DNA of 64,000 bases from an uncultured Muribaculaceae bacterium (GTDB lineage: Bacteria; Bacteroidota; Bacteroidia; Bacteroidales; Muribaculaceae), in the NCBI GenBank assembly GCA_958439725.1, contig CAUBWJ010000001.1, positions 1 to 64,000 on the forward strand, given 5' to 3'. Shown one piece after another: positions 1 to 9,072 of the stretch (positions are counted from its first letter, which is position 1; every line of letters begins with the position of its first letter). The notes under the pieces are model-generated. The model was not told the DNA's origin. It searched no databases and saw only the letters and a list, made by a program, of their open reading frames with translations. The position numbers and the translations under genes were made by a program.

Positions 1-19
1 ATGTTTTTCAACAGGTTAT

Positions 20-53
20 AAAAAAGAGGCTGCGCCTATTTTGACACAGCCTC
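20..53 (-). terminator. Intrinsic terminator closing the SLBB-Wzz operon
   Basis: Seven-base arms GAGGCTG (26-32) and CAGCCTC (47-53) form a hairpin. Read on the minus strand it is followed by six T residues (A run at 20-25). It sits 31 bases past the wzz stop. The minus-strand arm begins GGCTGTGTCAAAAT, a motif shared with other terminators in this window. Confidence 0.85.
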
Positions 54-83
54 AAATCGTTATTTAGAAGCCCTTATGGCCTT

Positions 84-1205
84 TTATTTCTTTTCTTCGG
101 GAGCAGTCGGTTTCTTGAACTGGCTTACGATGTCGCGGCCGAAGAGAATCCAGGCTGAGGCAAGGACGGCAGCGAGGAACACGCAGCCTACAAGTATAAG
201 GGGTTTGGAGGGCTTGGAGGGCTTGAGAGGGACGGACGACGGCTGCACCACGGTGTAGACCGGAGTTATCTCCTGAACCTTTGCCTTCGCTGCCTGGAGC
301 TGCTGGGCTGTCTGGTTGTAGAGATTGAAGGCGAGCTGCGCCTCATTCTGTAGCTGCTCCTGCTCAATTTTGGCAGACCGGAGAACTATGCCCTGATTCT
401 TATCCATATAATTGGCATAGCGCTGCTGGGCCTCGAGATAATCGCGCTTGGCCTCATCATTGAGCTTCTCGGCATAATTTAGGTCCTGACGGGCTTTGTT
501 GGTGCGATAGTCGGTCACATACATCTTCAGTCGTTCAGCCACAGAGTCGGCAAGAAGGGCCGAAACCATGGGATCCTGCATGGTCACGCTCAGTGTGATG
601 ACAGATGTCTTCGTATCTACATCCGCCCCTACACGCGCGCGCAGAGCCTCCACTATTGCATTCTCATCAGGTGTAAGCCGGAAGGTGTCGAGAGGAGCTG
701 CGAGATTCGATTCATCGGAGCTGAACAATGATTTGATTCCGCCTATGGCTTTGAAAGGAAGTCCCATCACGGCCGACCACCAGGGTGCGGAAGTGTCTTC
801 CTCAAGGAATTTTCTTACCGTAGTGGTATTTTCACCATCCTTGTCGGTAACCTGTATGTCAAAAAGACCTACAGTGAAAGGAATCGACGCAACGATATCA
901 GGATAAAGCTGAGGATAAACGGCTTCCGCAGAGCTTCCGCCGGTTGAAATTCCGGCAAACGAGGCCAGGGCTCCCAGACTTCCTCCGGGTGTCTTACCAG
1001 AGCTTGCCTCAGGTGCGAGTTTTATAGAAGTGGTATATTCCTTAGGAATGGAGAACGCCACCACAAGGCCTACAATTACACCGGCAAGACAGAACTTCAG
1101 GATAAGTTTGCGGGAATCCCACAGCTTGCGTGCAAGCTCAAGAAGGTCTATCTCCTGCTCTTCTGTTTCAGGGGTGTTGTCCAATTTATCTTTTTCGTCT
1201 TTCAT
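84..1205 (-). CDS. Wzz-type polysaccharide chain-length determinant protein
   Basis: A 373-residue inner-membrane co-polymerase-like protein that would set the chain length of a surface polysaccharide. What is seen: a cytoplasmic N-terminus, a first membrane segment near residues 36-53, a long periplasmic part with a helical, Gln/Ala-rich stretch (about 240-310), a proline/lysine stretch (PLKPSKPSKP) and a second membrane segment near 335-356. This two-membrane-segment plan with a proline-rich motif before the last helix is the Wzz family layout. No C-terminal tyrosine kinase domain is fused. It starts 23 bases after the SLBB export gene and is the last gene before a terminator, so the two are co-transcribed. 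The polysaccharide biosynthesis genes are not in the window. Confidence 0.9.
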   Translation of the reverse strand: MKDEKDKLDNTPETEEQEIDLLELARKLWDSRKLILKFCLAGVIVGLVVAFSIPKEYTTSIKLAPEASSGKTPGGSLGALASFAGISTGGSSAEAVYPQLYPDIVASIPFTVGLFDIQVTDKDGENTTTVRKFLEEDTSAPWWSAVMGLPFKAIGGIKSLFSSDESNLAAPLDTFRLTPDENAIVEALRARVGADVDTKTSVITLSVTMQDPMVSALLADSVAERLKMYVTDYRTNKARQDLNYAEKLNDEAKRDYLEAQQRYANYMDKNQGIVLRSAKIEQEQLQNEAQLAFNLYNQTAQQLQAAKAKVQEITPVYTVVQPSSVPLKPSKPSKPLILVGCVFLAAVLASAWILFGRDIVSQFKKPTAPEEKK

Positions 1206-1228
1206 CTTCTTTGCTTGGGAGATAGGGA

Positions 1229-3643
1229 TTACTTAAGCATGTTTGCTACTGCAGCAGCCATAGTAGCGAGAGTACCGCCTGCGGTTGCTACCGAAAGTAT
1301 AGCGTTCCAGTTGACTGAGCTTGTACCCTTCGACGGAACAATTATCTGGCAACCCGGCTCTATCGGCGTGTTACCCTTTGCCTTGGCCGCGGTACCGTTC
1401 ATATAAACCACGTAGGCATTGCCTTTCTTGGCGCGCGAACCATAGCCGCCTGCCTGCTGGATATAATATTTGAGATTGGCTCCTTTCTTGTATGCCACAG
1501 TGATGGGATACATCACGTCGCCCTGGATTCTGACGGTGCTCACCATCTGGGGCACAAACAGGGCATCGTTTTCCTGAAGCACGAGGTCCTCGTCGCTTCC
1601 GGGATTGGCGAGTGCCTGATCGAGATGGATGCCCACACTGTAGCGGTCGGTGAGCACGAGTTTGGCAACCGACACGGAGTCGGTGTTCTGGCCGCCCTGC
1701 ATGCTATGGGCCAGGCGTATGGTCTCGTCGCGGGCTTTCATCTCATCCTCGGTCATGAGGCGCGTAAGGCTCGCACCGCGCACATAAGCGGCATCAGTCA
1801 CACCACCGGCGCGGCGAACGAGGTCAGACAGGCGCTCATTGCGGCGCGCGAGAGTATAGGCTCCTTCGAAAACCACCTCGCCGCCAACGGCCACGCGACG
1901 CTGCTTCATATATGTGGGGCTCTTGCGGACGGTTACGATATCGTAGGGCTCAAGTATGAAAGTGGCGCTGCCGCCTCCTTTTTCCTGATATGCCATGGTA
2001 AACACCTGCGAGGTCTCATTGAGCGGCTTGAGGGATTTCGGGTCGAGAATTCTGCGCGAGACCTCGATTCGGGCTGTTGAGGCACCTTCGGCCAGACCTC
2101 CGGCCTGAAGTATGATGTCGTTTACCGTAGTACGCTTGACGTATGGGAAATTTCCGGGATTGTTCACAAAGCCCTGAATGGAGAAGTCGCCCTTGGCGAA
2201 TATCTCCCTCACACCGGCTATCTCTATGCGGTCGTTTTTCTCCAGAACCACATCGGGAGCGTTTCCGGCCATAATGGCGCCAAGATCCACCGACATCACC
2301 TGACGTGTAAGGTCGGGCCCTTCGCGGAATATGAGCGCGCGGTCGGCGTAAGCGTCCTCTGCCAGGCCGTCGGCCTCACGGATAACATCGCGGAGAGTGG
2401 ATACTTTCGAACCCAGGGCAAACGAACCGGGACGCATCACCTTACCTACAACCTGCACGCGGTTTGCGAAACGGTCAAGAATCTTGCCTACGGAGATACT
2501 GTCGCCATTGGCAAGGTTATAGCGGCCATAGTCTCCGGCCGACACATTGTGAACCTCGAATTCCTTTCCGTTGCGGCGGGTAAGGGTCACCATGTCGGAA
2601 TAGGCATCGTCGCCGAAACCGCCGGCATAGCGTATAACGTCGGCGAGGCTCTCGCCGTTTTTCAGCTCATAATACATGGGGCGCTTCACCTCTCCGGCCA
2701 CATTTACCAGAGTGGAATATGCCGGAACCACAATCACATCGCCTTCGCGCAGGCTGATTCCCGTGGCGTCCTTGCCTCCGAAGATATAGCTGTAAAGGTC
2801 AACCGTACCTATATTCTTGCCGTTGCGGCGCACCTCTACATTACGCAGCGAGCCGATCGGGGAAACACCGCCGGAATGATATATGGCGTTGAACACATTT
2901 GAGAACGGCGACAGGCGGTAGGTGCCGGGAGTCTTCACCTCGCCGAGCACATTGACCTGGATGGTGCGCACCTGCCCGAGCGTAAGGCTGATGTCGGTCT
3001 CCTCCTCCTCCACTCCGGCATATTTGTAGGCAAACATGCGGCGCAGATGGTTATTAGCCTCCTCGATGGTCATTCCGTTGAGGTAAATAGGCCCGAGCTG
3101 GTCAATCACGATGTTGCCTTCCGGAGATATTGTGGAGCGGAGCCGGTCCTCGCTGGCTCCCCAGATGTCAATTATCACCTCGTCGCCCGGGCCGAGCTGA
3201 TAATCGGTCGGCGTGGCGAGATTCTGGTTCGGCTCGAAAGTGAGTGAGCGTGTGGTGAACACTTCCTGACCGAAAATCTTTCTGTTCTTTTCGGGAACCG
3301 CTATGGAGTCAATTGTGATGGATTCAAACATCAAGGAGTCCGGCCGGAGGTCGGTTGTCGACATCTGGCGGCGCATGCGGTTGTCCACCCTTGCATCAGT
3401 GCCCTGCATCTGCGACTGAGAAGACTCTTCTGTGTAGTTTTTCTTGATTCTCTCAAGCTGCTGACGGCTGACGCCACGCTGGAGCAATTCGGCGCCGATG
3501 GTCTTATCGGGCTTACCTGCAGCTTTCTGCTGTTTGACATACTGGACCACCTGCTGGTCGGTCATATCGGCATGCGTAGCCTCCGCAAAAGCAAATACAG
3601 CAGCCGCTATCAGTATGAATCTGCCAAAGGATTTCAATTCCAT
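1229..3643 (-). CDS. Wza-like polysaccharide export protein with multiple SLBB domains
   Basis: An 804-residue secreted export protein, probably the periplasm/outer-membrane conduit for an exopolysaccharide. A signal peptide of about 25 residues (ending ATHA) is followed by a charged helical linker, a Poly_export domain starting near residue 143 (YQLGPGDEVIIDIWG) and then repeated SLBB/ubiquitin-like units recognisable by recurring V-x-G-E-V-x-x-P-G and GGVxxxA patterns up to about residue 770. The C-terminus carries a hydrophobic Ala/Thr-rich helix. It is much longer than E. coli Wza (about 380 residues), as is usual in Bacteroidetes. It is not a lipoprotein: no lipobox Cys is visible. It has its own promoter and is followed by the wzz-like gene. 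Confidence 0.92.
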   Translation of the reverse strand: MELKSFGRFILIAAAVFAFAEATHADMTDQQVVQYVKQQKAAGKPDKTIGAELLQRGVSRQQLERIKKNYTEESSQSQMQGTDARVDNRMRRQMSTTDLRPDSLMFESITIDSIAVPEKNRKIFGQEVFTTRSLTFEPNQNLATPTDYQLGPGDEVIIDIWGASEDRLRSTISPEGNIVIDQLGPIYLNGMTIEEANNHLRRMFAYKYAGVEEEETDISLTLGQVRTIQVNVLGEVKTPGTYRLSPFSNVFNAIYHSGGVSPIGSLRNVEVRRNGKNIGTVDLYSYIFGGKDATGISLREGDVIVVPAYSTLVNVAGEVKRPMYYELKNGESLADVIRYAGGFGDDAYSDMVTLTRRNGKEFEVHNVSAGDYGRYNLANGDSISVGKILDRFANRVQVVGKVMRPGSFALGSKVSTLRDVIREADGLAEDAYADRALIFREGPDLTRQVMSVDLGAIMAGNAPDVVLEKNDRIEIAGVREIFAKGDFSIQGFVNNPGNFPYVKRTTVNDIILQAGGLAEGASTARIEVSRRILDPKSLKPLNETSQVFTMAYQEKGGGSATFILEPYDIVTVRKSPTYMKQRRVAVGGEVVFEGAYTLARRNERLSDLVRRAGGVTDAAYVRGASLTRLMTEDEMKARDETIRLAHSMQGGQNTDSVSVAKLVLTDRYSVGIHLDQALANPGSDEDLVLQENDALFVPQMVSTVRIQGDVMYPITVAYKKGANLKYYIQQAGGYGSRAKKGNAYVVYMNGTAAKAKGNTPIEPGCQIIVPSKGTSSVNWNAILSVATAGGTLATMAAAVANMLK

Positions 3644-3691
3644 TTGAAAGGATATATAAAGACTGGGTTATTTTTGAGGTATATTTAAGTG

Positions 3692-3722
3692 CAAAATTAC
3701 GAATAAAAACGTAGCTTACAAA
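3692..3722 (-). promoter_or_regulatory. Bacteroidetes promoter of the SLBB-Wzz operon
   Basis: On the minus strand TTTG (3719-3722) lies 19 bases before TAATTTTG (3692-3699), matching the -33 TTTG / -7 TAnnTTTG consensus. Transcription would start near 3685, about 42 bases before the export gene start. Confidence 0.75.
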
Positions 3723-3778
3723 TCGTTCAGCTACAATAAGGGTAGCAAACAGCAGCTTTTATGATATTATAACAGGTA

Positions 3779-4021
3779 TCATAAGAGTTCGCGTAAAGCC
3801 TTTGCCAGCTGGTCGGGGCATGAAGTGGGTTTGTTTCCGCACTTTATTCCTTCGAGGCGCTCTATCACTTCGGCAGCTTTCAATCCCCGTGCCATCGCTG
3901 CAATCCCCTGGAGATTGCCGTGGCAGCCGCCGGTGAAACGTATGTCGGCGATACGATCGCCGTCCATCTCAATGTCAATCAATCGCGAGCAAGTGCCCTG
4001 TGGAGTATACTGGTATTTCAT
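3779..4021 (-). CDS. TSCPD domain protein (TIGR03905-like)
   Basis: An 80-residue protein carrying the C-terminal TSCPDQLAKAL motif that gives the TSCPD domain its name, plus Cys at 11, 33 and 61 and a GGCHGN segment. The domain is also found fused to ribonucleotide reductases and is suspected of metal or redox binding; for this stand-alone form the function is unknown. It begins 32 bases after the gpmA stop on the same strand, so the two probably share a transcript. Nothing suggests truncation: the length is normal for the stand-alone family. Confidence 0.85.
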   Translation of the reverse strand: MKYQYTPQGTCSRLIDIEMDGDRIADIRFTGGCHGNLQGIAAMARGLKAAEVIERLEGIKCGNKPTSCPDQLAKALRELL

Positions 4022-4053
4022 CTCTTATGGTTTTTCCCGCGAATTTAACACTT

Positions 4054-4743
4054 TTACTTGAGATAGTAGCTGTCCGTCACATGAATCTTCTCGTCGACCT
4101 CAAACACCCACGGACTCCCGGTAGGAATCTCAAGGTCCATAACCTCCGTAGCCGTAAGATGCAGCAGCATCATGGCGAGTCCTCGCAGACTGTTGCCGTG
4201 AGCCACCACCATCACCGCATCACAGCGGCGGAGCTCAGGCAGGATGCGCTCTTCCCAGCAGCAGCGCACACGCGCTATCGTGTCCTGAAGCGACTCCGCC
4301 ACGGGGAGTTCGTCGTAGGAAAGCTGCGCATAGCGTGGGTCATGTCCGGGAAACCTGGGGTCATCGCGACTGAGAAGCGGTGGCAAAGCATCGAAACTCC
4401 TGCGCCATTCATGCACCGTCTCAGCGCCGAATTTTTCTGCTGTCGCAGTCTTGTTGAGGCCTTGCAGAGCGCCGTAATGGCGTTCATTAAGGTGCCAGTC
4501 CTTAAATACAGGCACCCAGTCGAGCTCCATCTCCCCGGCAGCAATCTGAAGAGTATGTATGGCGCGCCGAAGCACGGAAGTGAACATATAGCCCGGTTTT
4601 ATTCCGGAATCCTTTAAAAGCCTACCGGCCAGGCGTGCTTCCTCGCGGCCCTTATCGGTGAGTTCCACATCCGTCCACCCGGTGAAGCGGTTCTCCAGAT
4701 TCCACTGGCTCTCGCCATGGCGAAGCAGTATGATTTTTTTCAT
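4054..4743 (-). CDS. gpmA: 2,3-bisphosphoglycerate-dependent phosphoglycerate mutase
   Basis: Interconverts 3- and 2-phosphoglycerate in glycolysis and gluconeogenesis, in the cytoplasm. The 229-residue length is typical of the dPGM family. The N-terminal LLRHGESQWN holds the phosphohistidine (His9), followed by RFTGWTDVELT, the ERHYGALQGLNK substrate motif and the second catalytic histidine in VVAHGNSLRG. The TSCPD gene follows on the same strand. No obvious consensus promoter is visible directly upstream. Confidence 0.96.
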   Translation of the reverse strand: MKKIILLRHGESQWNLENRFTGWTDVELTDKGREEARLAGRLLKDSGIKPGYMFTSVLRRAIHTLQIAAGEMELDWVPVFKDWHLNERHYGALQGLNKTATAEKFGAETVHEWRRSFDALPPLLSRDDPRFPGHDPRYAQLSYDELPVAESLQDTIARVRCCWEERILPELRRCDAVMVVAHGNSLRGLAMMLLHLTATEVMDLEIPTGSPWVFEVDEKIHVTDSYYLK

Positions 4744-4776
4744 TTCTCAGATATTGACAGAATACAACTACACAAC

Positions 4777-4813
4777 GCTGCCCGGCGCAGCATTGTTTGC
4801 TGGGCCGGGCAGC
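4777..4813 (-). terminator. GC-rich hairpin between the DUF3332 gene and gpmA
   Basis: Ten-base arms GCTGCCCGGC (4777-4786) and GCCGGGCAGC (4804-4813) are perfectly complementary, with an inner CAGCA/TGCTG extension. No clear T run follows on either strand, so it may be a factor-dependent terminator or an RNA-stability hairpin for the DUF3332 gene upstream. Confidence 0.5.
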
Positions 4814-4845
4814 GGAATTATGGTTTCAAATGGTTTTATCTTTTA

Positions 4846-5391
4846 TCAGCGAGCGGCCATAAGAGCGCCTGAAGCTATGTCACGATATGCCATTACACCT
4901 GCCTGAGAAAGCTCAACAACGGTTGTGCCCCCGCCGATTGCAGGAAGCTCCACATGGTTGTCGTCAACAAAAGTCATGAGCTTATAAGTATTGCCGTCGG
5001 CAGTAACGTTCCAGGTTTTCTCGGATTCCTCGAAGTCGAGACGCACTATCGAACCGTCGTTTTCGCTTGTAATGGTATAGCCTTTACCGTCGCAGTCCAC
5101 AAGATAGCGTCCGTCCTTGCCGTCAATCACGCTGCGTCCCTTGGCCACGGGATTGCTTCCGCTCCAGAATTCAATGGAGTTGAGCACGAGAATATCGGCG
5201 AGCGCGGAAATCTCATATACGGGAAGAATCCAGAAAGCAAAGAACACGAGTTCGTTTACAAATTTATTTCCAACCTGCTGGTTCCAGCTCAGAAGTTTGT
5301 TGGTAAGTGAAAAGCTGCCTATGCAGGAGGTGGAAACCAACGAGAGGGAAAGGGTTGCGGCCACGGCAACGGTAAGATACTTCTTTTTCAT
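4846..5391 (-). CDS. DUF3332-family lipoprotein
   Basis: A 181-residue protein matching the DUF3332 pattern: a lipoprotein-type signal with LVSTSC (Cys23), the family GSFSLTNKLLSWNQQVGNKF stretch, then one or two hydrophobic segments (about residues 46-74, including FFAFWILPVYEISALADILV). The rest is a small beta-rich domain (about 95-170). Function is unknown. It is flanked by hairpins and a fairly long upstream gap, so it is probably a single-gene unit. What places it in the family is the N-terminal third; the C-terminal part shows no further motif I recognise. Confidence 0.8.
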   Translation of the reverse strand: MKKKYLTVAVAATLSLSLVSTSCIGSFSLTNKLLSWNQQVGNKFVNELVFFAFWILPVYEISALADILVLNSIEFWSGSNPVAKGRSVIDGKDGRYLVDCDGKGYTITSENDGSIVRLDFEESEKTWNVTADGNTYKLMTFVDDNHVELPAIGGGTTVVELSQAGVMAYRDIASGALMAAR

Positions 5392-5480
5392 CGTTTTGTG
5401 TCAATGGGTTAAGTGAGTATAAATAGTTAATTGTCAAAGTATGAAACGGCTTAAACTTCCCGGCGGTGCAAATTCGGTTC

Positions 5481-6881
5481 TCACCTCGGAATCTGTTTTT
5501 TTGCCTTGTCGTAGCAAAGATAAACAGTTTTTACATATTCCGTGGTCTGACGGCCTCGAAAATATCCGTATTTCACCACAGGATTATTGTAGTATTCGGG
5601 ATTCGACTTCAGCAGAAGGGTCTGGGCCACGCATCCGTCCCACCTGGTTGAATCCACGCCGAGGCGCCCGGCAAGCTTTATGGCATCTATCACATGGGCA
5701 AGTCCGGAGTTATAGGCGGCGATGACGAATTTTTTCCGCTCCTCGCGGTCGGAGACGTAACGCGAAAGCGAACGGTCAAGCGAGGCAATCACCTTTACGG
5801 CCGTTGCTATATTGGAAGCGTTGTGGGTTATGCTGTCGGCCGGGAGACCCTGCGCGCGCGCCGTGGCCGGCATTATCTGCATTACCCCGCGCGCGCCGGC
5901 CCACGACACTCGCGTGGAGTCAAAACGGCTTTCGGCATATCCCTGCGAGGCAAGCAGACGCCAGTCCCAGCCGATTGAGCGCGCATAGCGTCGGAAAAGA
6001 GCATCGAAAGGCGACATCTTTCCTCCCGCAAAGCTGATGGTGTAAAGCGTCGGCTCGTTTTTGCTCAGCTCGTAATAACGGCGAAGCAAGGATGCCCGCT
6101 CCCTTCGCGGTGCCTCCTGAGCGCTCCATGCGTTGATGGAGTCGGCAAGCCAGGGTTTGGAAGGCGATACGCCCCAGGCCGCTCTCTGCGGAAAACTTAT
6201 TTCCGTAGAGACATCAATATCAGGATAGTACGTCTTGTTGATGCGGGCAATGTCGCTGTCAACCACTGTCAGCGGTATCTCACCGTCGCTCACCATTGCT
6301 ATGAGGTCCTCGGCTATGAGCGTGTCGCGGTCTATAGGCTTTATCACTATGCCTCCGCCAAGCTCGTTGTCGAGATTCATGAGGCGCTGATGGTATTTGG
6401 AGTTTTCCTCCACATACACTTCCTTGCCCACAAGCTGCGTGACATCGGTGATTCTTTCCTCTCCTGATTTTTTAGGCTGCACGAGCACCTGATGTGTGAT
6501 GCTTTCAACTCCGCACGGCAACACATGGCCGCGATATTGTGCCGTCACCGGCACCTCATAGGCTATGAGGTCTATTTTTCCCGAATCAAGCATCTCAACC
6601 ACCGCTCCGAGACTCGGTGCAATCTCAAGCTTGAGAACCATCCCCTTGTCGGCCGCCAGACGCGACACAAGGTCGTAGTCATATCCCATCTCTGTGTCGC
6701 GGAACATAAAGTAGGACGTGGGGCTGTAAAGCGTTCCCACGCGCAGGGTATCCGGCAATGCCCTCACCTCAAGGGAATCCGCCTGCTCCGAGGAGCTTCC
6801 GCTCCGGCCGCTACAACTCTGCGCCACCGCCATTAAGGCAATGACGCAGAATATGATAACGTTCAGGAAGAATTTACGCAT
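5481..6881 (-). CDS. mltF: MltF-like membrane-bound lytic transglycosylase
   Basis: A 466-residue lipoprotein that would cleave peptidoglycan glycan strands in the periplasm. The N-terminus has a hydrophobic signal ending in a lipobox (VAQSC, Cys23). Residues of about 45-260 form an extracellular-solute-binding family 3 domain (TLYSPTSYFMFRD, GYDYDLVSRLA), and the C-terminal third is an SLT domain: the catalytic Glu lies near residue 315 in YAESRFDS, followed by GARGVMQIMPATA and AAYNSGLAHV. This two-domain arrangement defines MltF. The start is 24 bases after the purM stop, so cdsA-purM-mltF could form one operon. Confidence 0.92.
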   Translation of the reverse strand: MRKFFLNVIIFCVIALMAVAQSCSGRSGSSSEQADSLEVRALPDTLRVGTLYSPTSYFMFRDTEMGYDYDLVSRLAADKGMVLKLEIAPSLGAVVEMLDSGKIDLIAYEVPVTAQYRGHVLPCGVESITHQVLVQPKKSGEERITDVTQLVGKEVYVEENSKYHQRLMNLDNELGGGIVIKPIDRDTLIAEDLIAMVSDGEIPLTVVDSDIARINKTYYPDIDVSTEISFPQRAAWGVSPSKPWLADSINAWSAQEAPRRERASLLRRYYELSKNEPTLYTISFAGGKMSPFDALFRRYARSIGWDWRLLASQGYAESRFDSTRVSWAGARGVMQIMPATARAQGLPADSITHNASNIATAVKVIASLDRSLSRYVSDREERKKFVIAAYNSGLAHVIDAIKLAGRLGVDSTRWDGCVAQTLLLKSNPEYYNNPVVKYGYFRGRQTTEYVKTVYLCYDKAKKQIPR

Positions 6882-6904
6882 GAATAAAGCGCCGGGGGGA
6901 TAAA

Positions 6905-8071
6905 TCAGTACTCGAACGTACCGAACTCACTTTTTATTGTGAGGCGGTTTGTATCGGCCTCTTCTACCTTGCCGACTATGCGGGCCTCAATGCCGAAGCT
7001 TTCGGAAATCTCGATTACACGGGCTGCATGCTCCGGAGCGAGATAGATTTCCATGCGGTGTCCCATGTTGAACACCTTGTACATCTCGGCCCAGTCTGTT
7101 CCCGACTGCTCGCGGATGAGGCGGAACAGCGGAGGCACAGGGAACATGTTGTCCTTTATCACATGCTTGTTCTTTACAAAGTGCATGATTTTGGTCTGGG
7201 CGCCTCCCGAGCAGTGAATCATGCCGTGGATGTCGGAACGCATCTCGTCCAGGAGTTTCTTGATAACGGGAGCGTAGGTGCGCGTGGGAGAAAGTACAAG
7301 GCGCCCGGCATCGAGCGGAGAACCCTCCACAGCATCGGTAAGATGCATCTGGCCGGAATAAACCAGCTCCTCCGGTACAGCAGAGTCGTAGCTTTCGGGA
7401 TATTTCTCGGCAAGATATTTGGCAAACACGTCATGGCGTGCCGAAGTGAGGCCGTTGCTGCCCATACCGCCGTTATATTCGGTTTCGTATGTGGCTTTGC
7501 CGCTCGACGACAGACCTACAATAACATCGCCAGCCGAAATGTTGGCATTGTCTATCACATCGGCGCGGCGCATGCGGCAGGTGACCGTGCTGTCCACTAT
7601 TATGGTACGCACGAGGTCGCCCACATCAGCGGTCTCGCCTCCGGTGCTGTAGATGCTCACGCCCATGCGGCGCAGATCGGCAAGAAGCTCCTCGGTGCCG
7701 TTGATTATTGCGGCTATGACCTCGCCGGGCACAAGAAGCTTGTTTCTTCCTATGGTGGAGCTCAGGAGAATATTGTCGGTAGCTCCGACGCACAACAGGT
7801 CGTCGATATTCATGATAAGAGCGTCCTGGGCTATACCTTTCCACACGCTCAGATCGCCGGTCTCGCGCCAGTACATATAGGCGAGCGACGATTTTGTGCC
7901 CGCACCGTCGGCGTGCATTATATTGCAGTAGTCTGGGTCACCCCCCAGAATATCGGGGATAATCTTGCAGAATGCGCCCGGAAATATTCCTTTATCAACA
8001 TTCTTTATAGCGTTGTGCACGTCCTCCTTCGAGGCCGACACTCCACGCATATTATAACGCTGGTCGTTCAT
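6905..8071 (-). CDS. purM: Phosphoribosylformylglycinamidine cyclo-ligase (AIR synthase)
   Basis: Catalyses ATP-dependent closure of the imidazole ring to give aminoimidazole ribotide, the fifth step of purine synthesis. The 388-residue length is that of the Bacteroidetes form, longer than E. coli PurM (about 345). Diagnostic stretches are HADGAGTKSSLAY, NIDDLLCVGATDN (the PurM/PurL ATP-binding fold), GETADVGDL and MIHCSGGAQTKIMHF. The gene lies between cdsA (20-base gap) and the mltF-like gene (23-base gap), so it is probably expressed as a housekeeping operon. Confidence 0.93.
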   Translation of the reverse strand: MNDQRYNMRGVSASKEDVHNAIKNVDKGIFPGAFCKIIPDILGGDPDYCNIMHADGAGTKSSLAYMYWRETGDLSVWKGIAQDALIMNIDDLLCVGATDNILLSSTIGRNKLLVPGEVIAAIINGTEELLADLRRMGVSIYSTGGETADVGDLVRTIIVDSTVTCRMRRADVIDNANISAGDVIVGLSSSGKATYETEYNGGMGSNGLTSARHDVFAKYLAEKYPESYDSAVPEELVYSGQMHLTDAVEGSPLDAGRLVLSPTRTYAPVIKKLLDEMRSDIHGMIHCSGGAQTKIMHFVKNKHVIKDNMFPVPPLFRLIREQSGTDWAEMYKVFNMGHRMEIYLAPEHAARVIEISESFGIEARIVGKVEEADTNRLTIKSEFGTFEY

Positions 8072-8091
8072 ATTTTGTAATAATTGGTTTA

Positions 8092-8928
8092 TCAGATGAA
8101 GAAAAGCAGGATGGCAAGCGGAGGAATCACGAACAGAAATGAGTCTATGCGGTCAAGTATGCCTCCGTGTCCCGGCATAATATGGCCGCTGTCCTTTACT
8201 CCGGCTGTCCGCTTGAGCAGTGATTCAAAAAGGTCACCCCAAGTGGCCAGTACCGACACGGCCACACCGAGCAATGCCCCGCCCAGTGGATTGAGGAGCG
8301 TGAGATACTGGGGCAGTACAAGCGCGGCGACAAAGCCCGTGGCAGCCGAAAACACCAGACCTCCGAAGAAGCCCTCCCATGATTTTTTTGGAGAAAGCCG
8401 CTCGAAAAGACGGTGGCGTCCGAAAGCCGTGCCGGTAAGGAAAGCCCCGGTGTCGTTTATCCATATCATCACAAACACAAGCAGAAGCAGATAGCGCATA
8501 GAGTGTTCGGACATCGTGGCCGCGAGAACCAGAGGCAAGGCTATATAGACTATGGCCAGGAACGTGTAGGCAAGTGAGTTCACGGGATGTTCCTCGCGGC
8601 TGTAAAGGGTATATATCATCCTTATCATAATGACTGCGGCATATAACAATGCCACCACAAAAGTGGTGGTATAGATATCGGCAGCAGGCACCAGGACGGG
8701 GACGGCGAGATAGAGCGGAGGAACCACACACAGGATTGCATCGAATATTCTCACAACGTCGGGGCGGGGCGAGTGTGCCGACGCAAGGCGGTCGAATTCA
8801 AACACCGCCATAAGCGCGAACACAGTGCACAGGAGAGGGAAAAATTTTCCTCCGACGCAAAGTATCGAAGCCACTATAAGCCCTACATACACTGCGCCCG
8901 ACAATGCCCTTATCACTATTTTCTTCAT
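8092..8928 (-). CDS. cdsA: Phosphatidate cytidylyltransferase (CDP-diglyceride synthase)
   Basis: Makes CDP-diacylglycerol from phosphatidic acid and CTP, the branch point of phospholipid synthesis, in the inner membrane. The 278-residue protein has about eight hydrophobic segments and the CdsA signature near its C-terminus: SLLKRTAGVKDSGHIMPGHG followed by GGILDRIDS. A second family motif, INDTGAFLTGTAFGRH, precedes it. It is the first gene of the likely cdsA-purM-mltF run; the 144 bases upstream contain no consensus promoter that I can see. Confidence 0.95.
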   Translation of the reverse strand: MKKIVIRALSGAVYVGLIVASILCVGGKFFPLLCTVFALMAVFEFDRLASAHSPRPDVVRIFDAILCVVPPLYLAVPVLVPAADIYTTTFVVALLYAAVIMIRMIYTLYSREEHPVNSLAYTFLAIVYIALPLVLAATMSEHSMRYLLLLVFVMIWINDTGAFLTGTAFGRHRLFERLSPKKSWEGFFGGLVFSAATGFVAALVLPQYLTLLNPLGGALLGVAVSVLATWGDLFESLLKRTAGVKDSGHIMPGHGGILDRIDSFLFVIPPLAILLFFI

Positions 8929-9072
8929 CTTGCGTTTCCGTTTTGGCCGGACGGATTCTCCGTTCCGGTTATGAAAAAAGGCGGAAGCGCCAGTCCGTTT
9001 CCAACTATTGTGAAACCGGCATGACGCTTCGCGCTTTAAGTTATTGTTCCGTAAGAATGTTCACTTGCGATA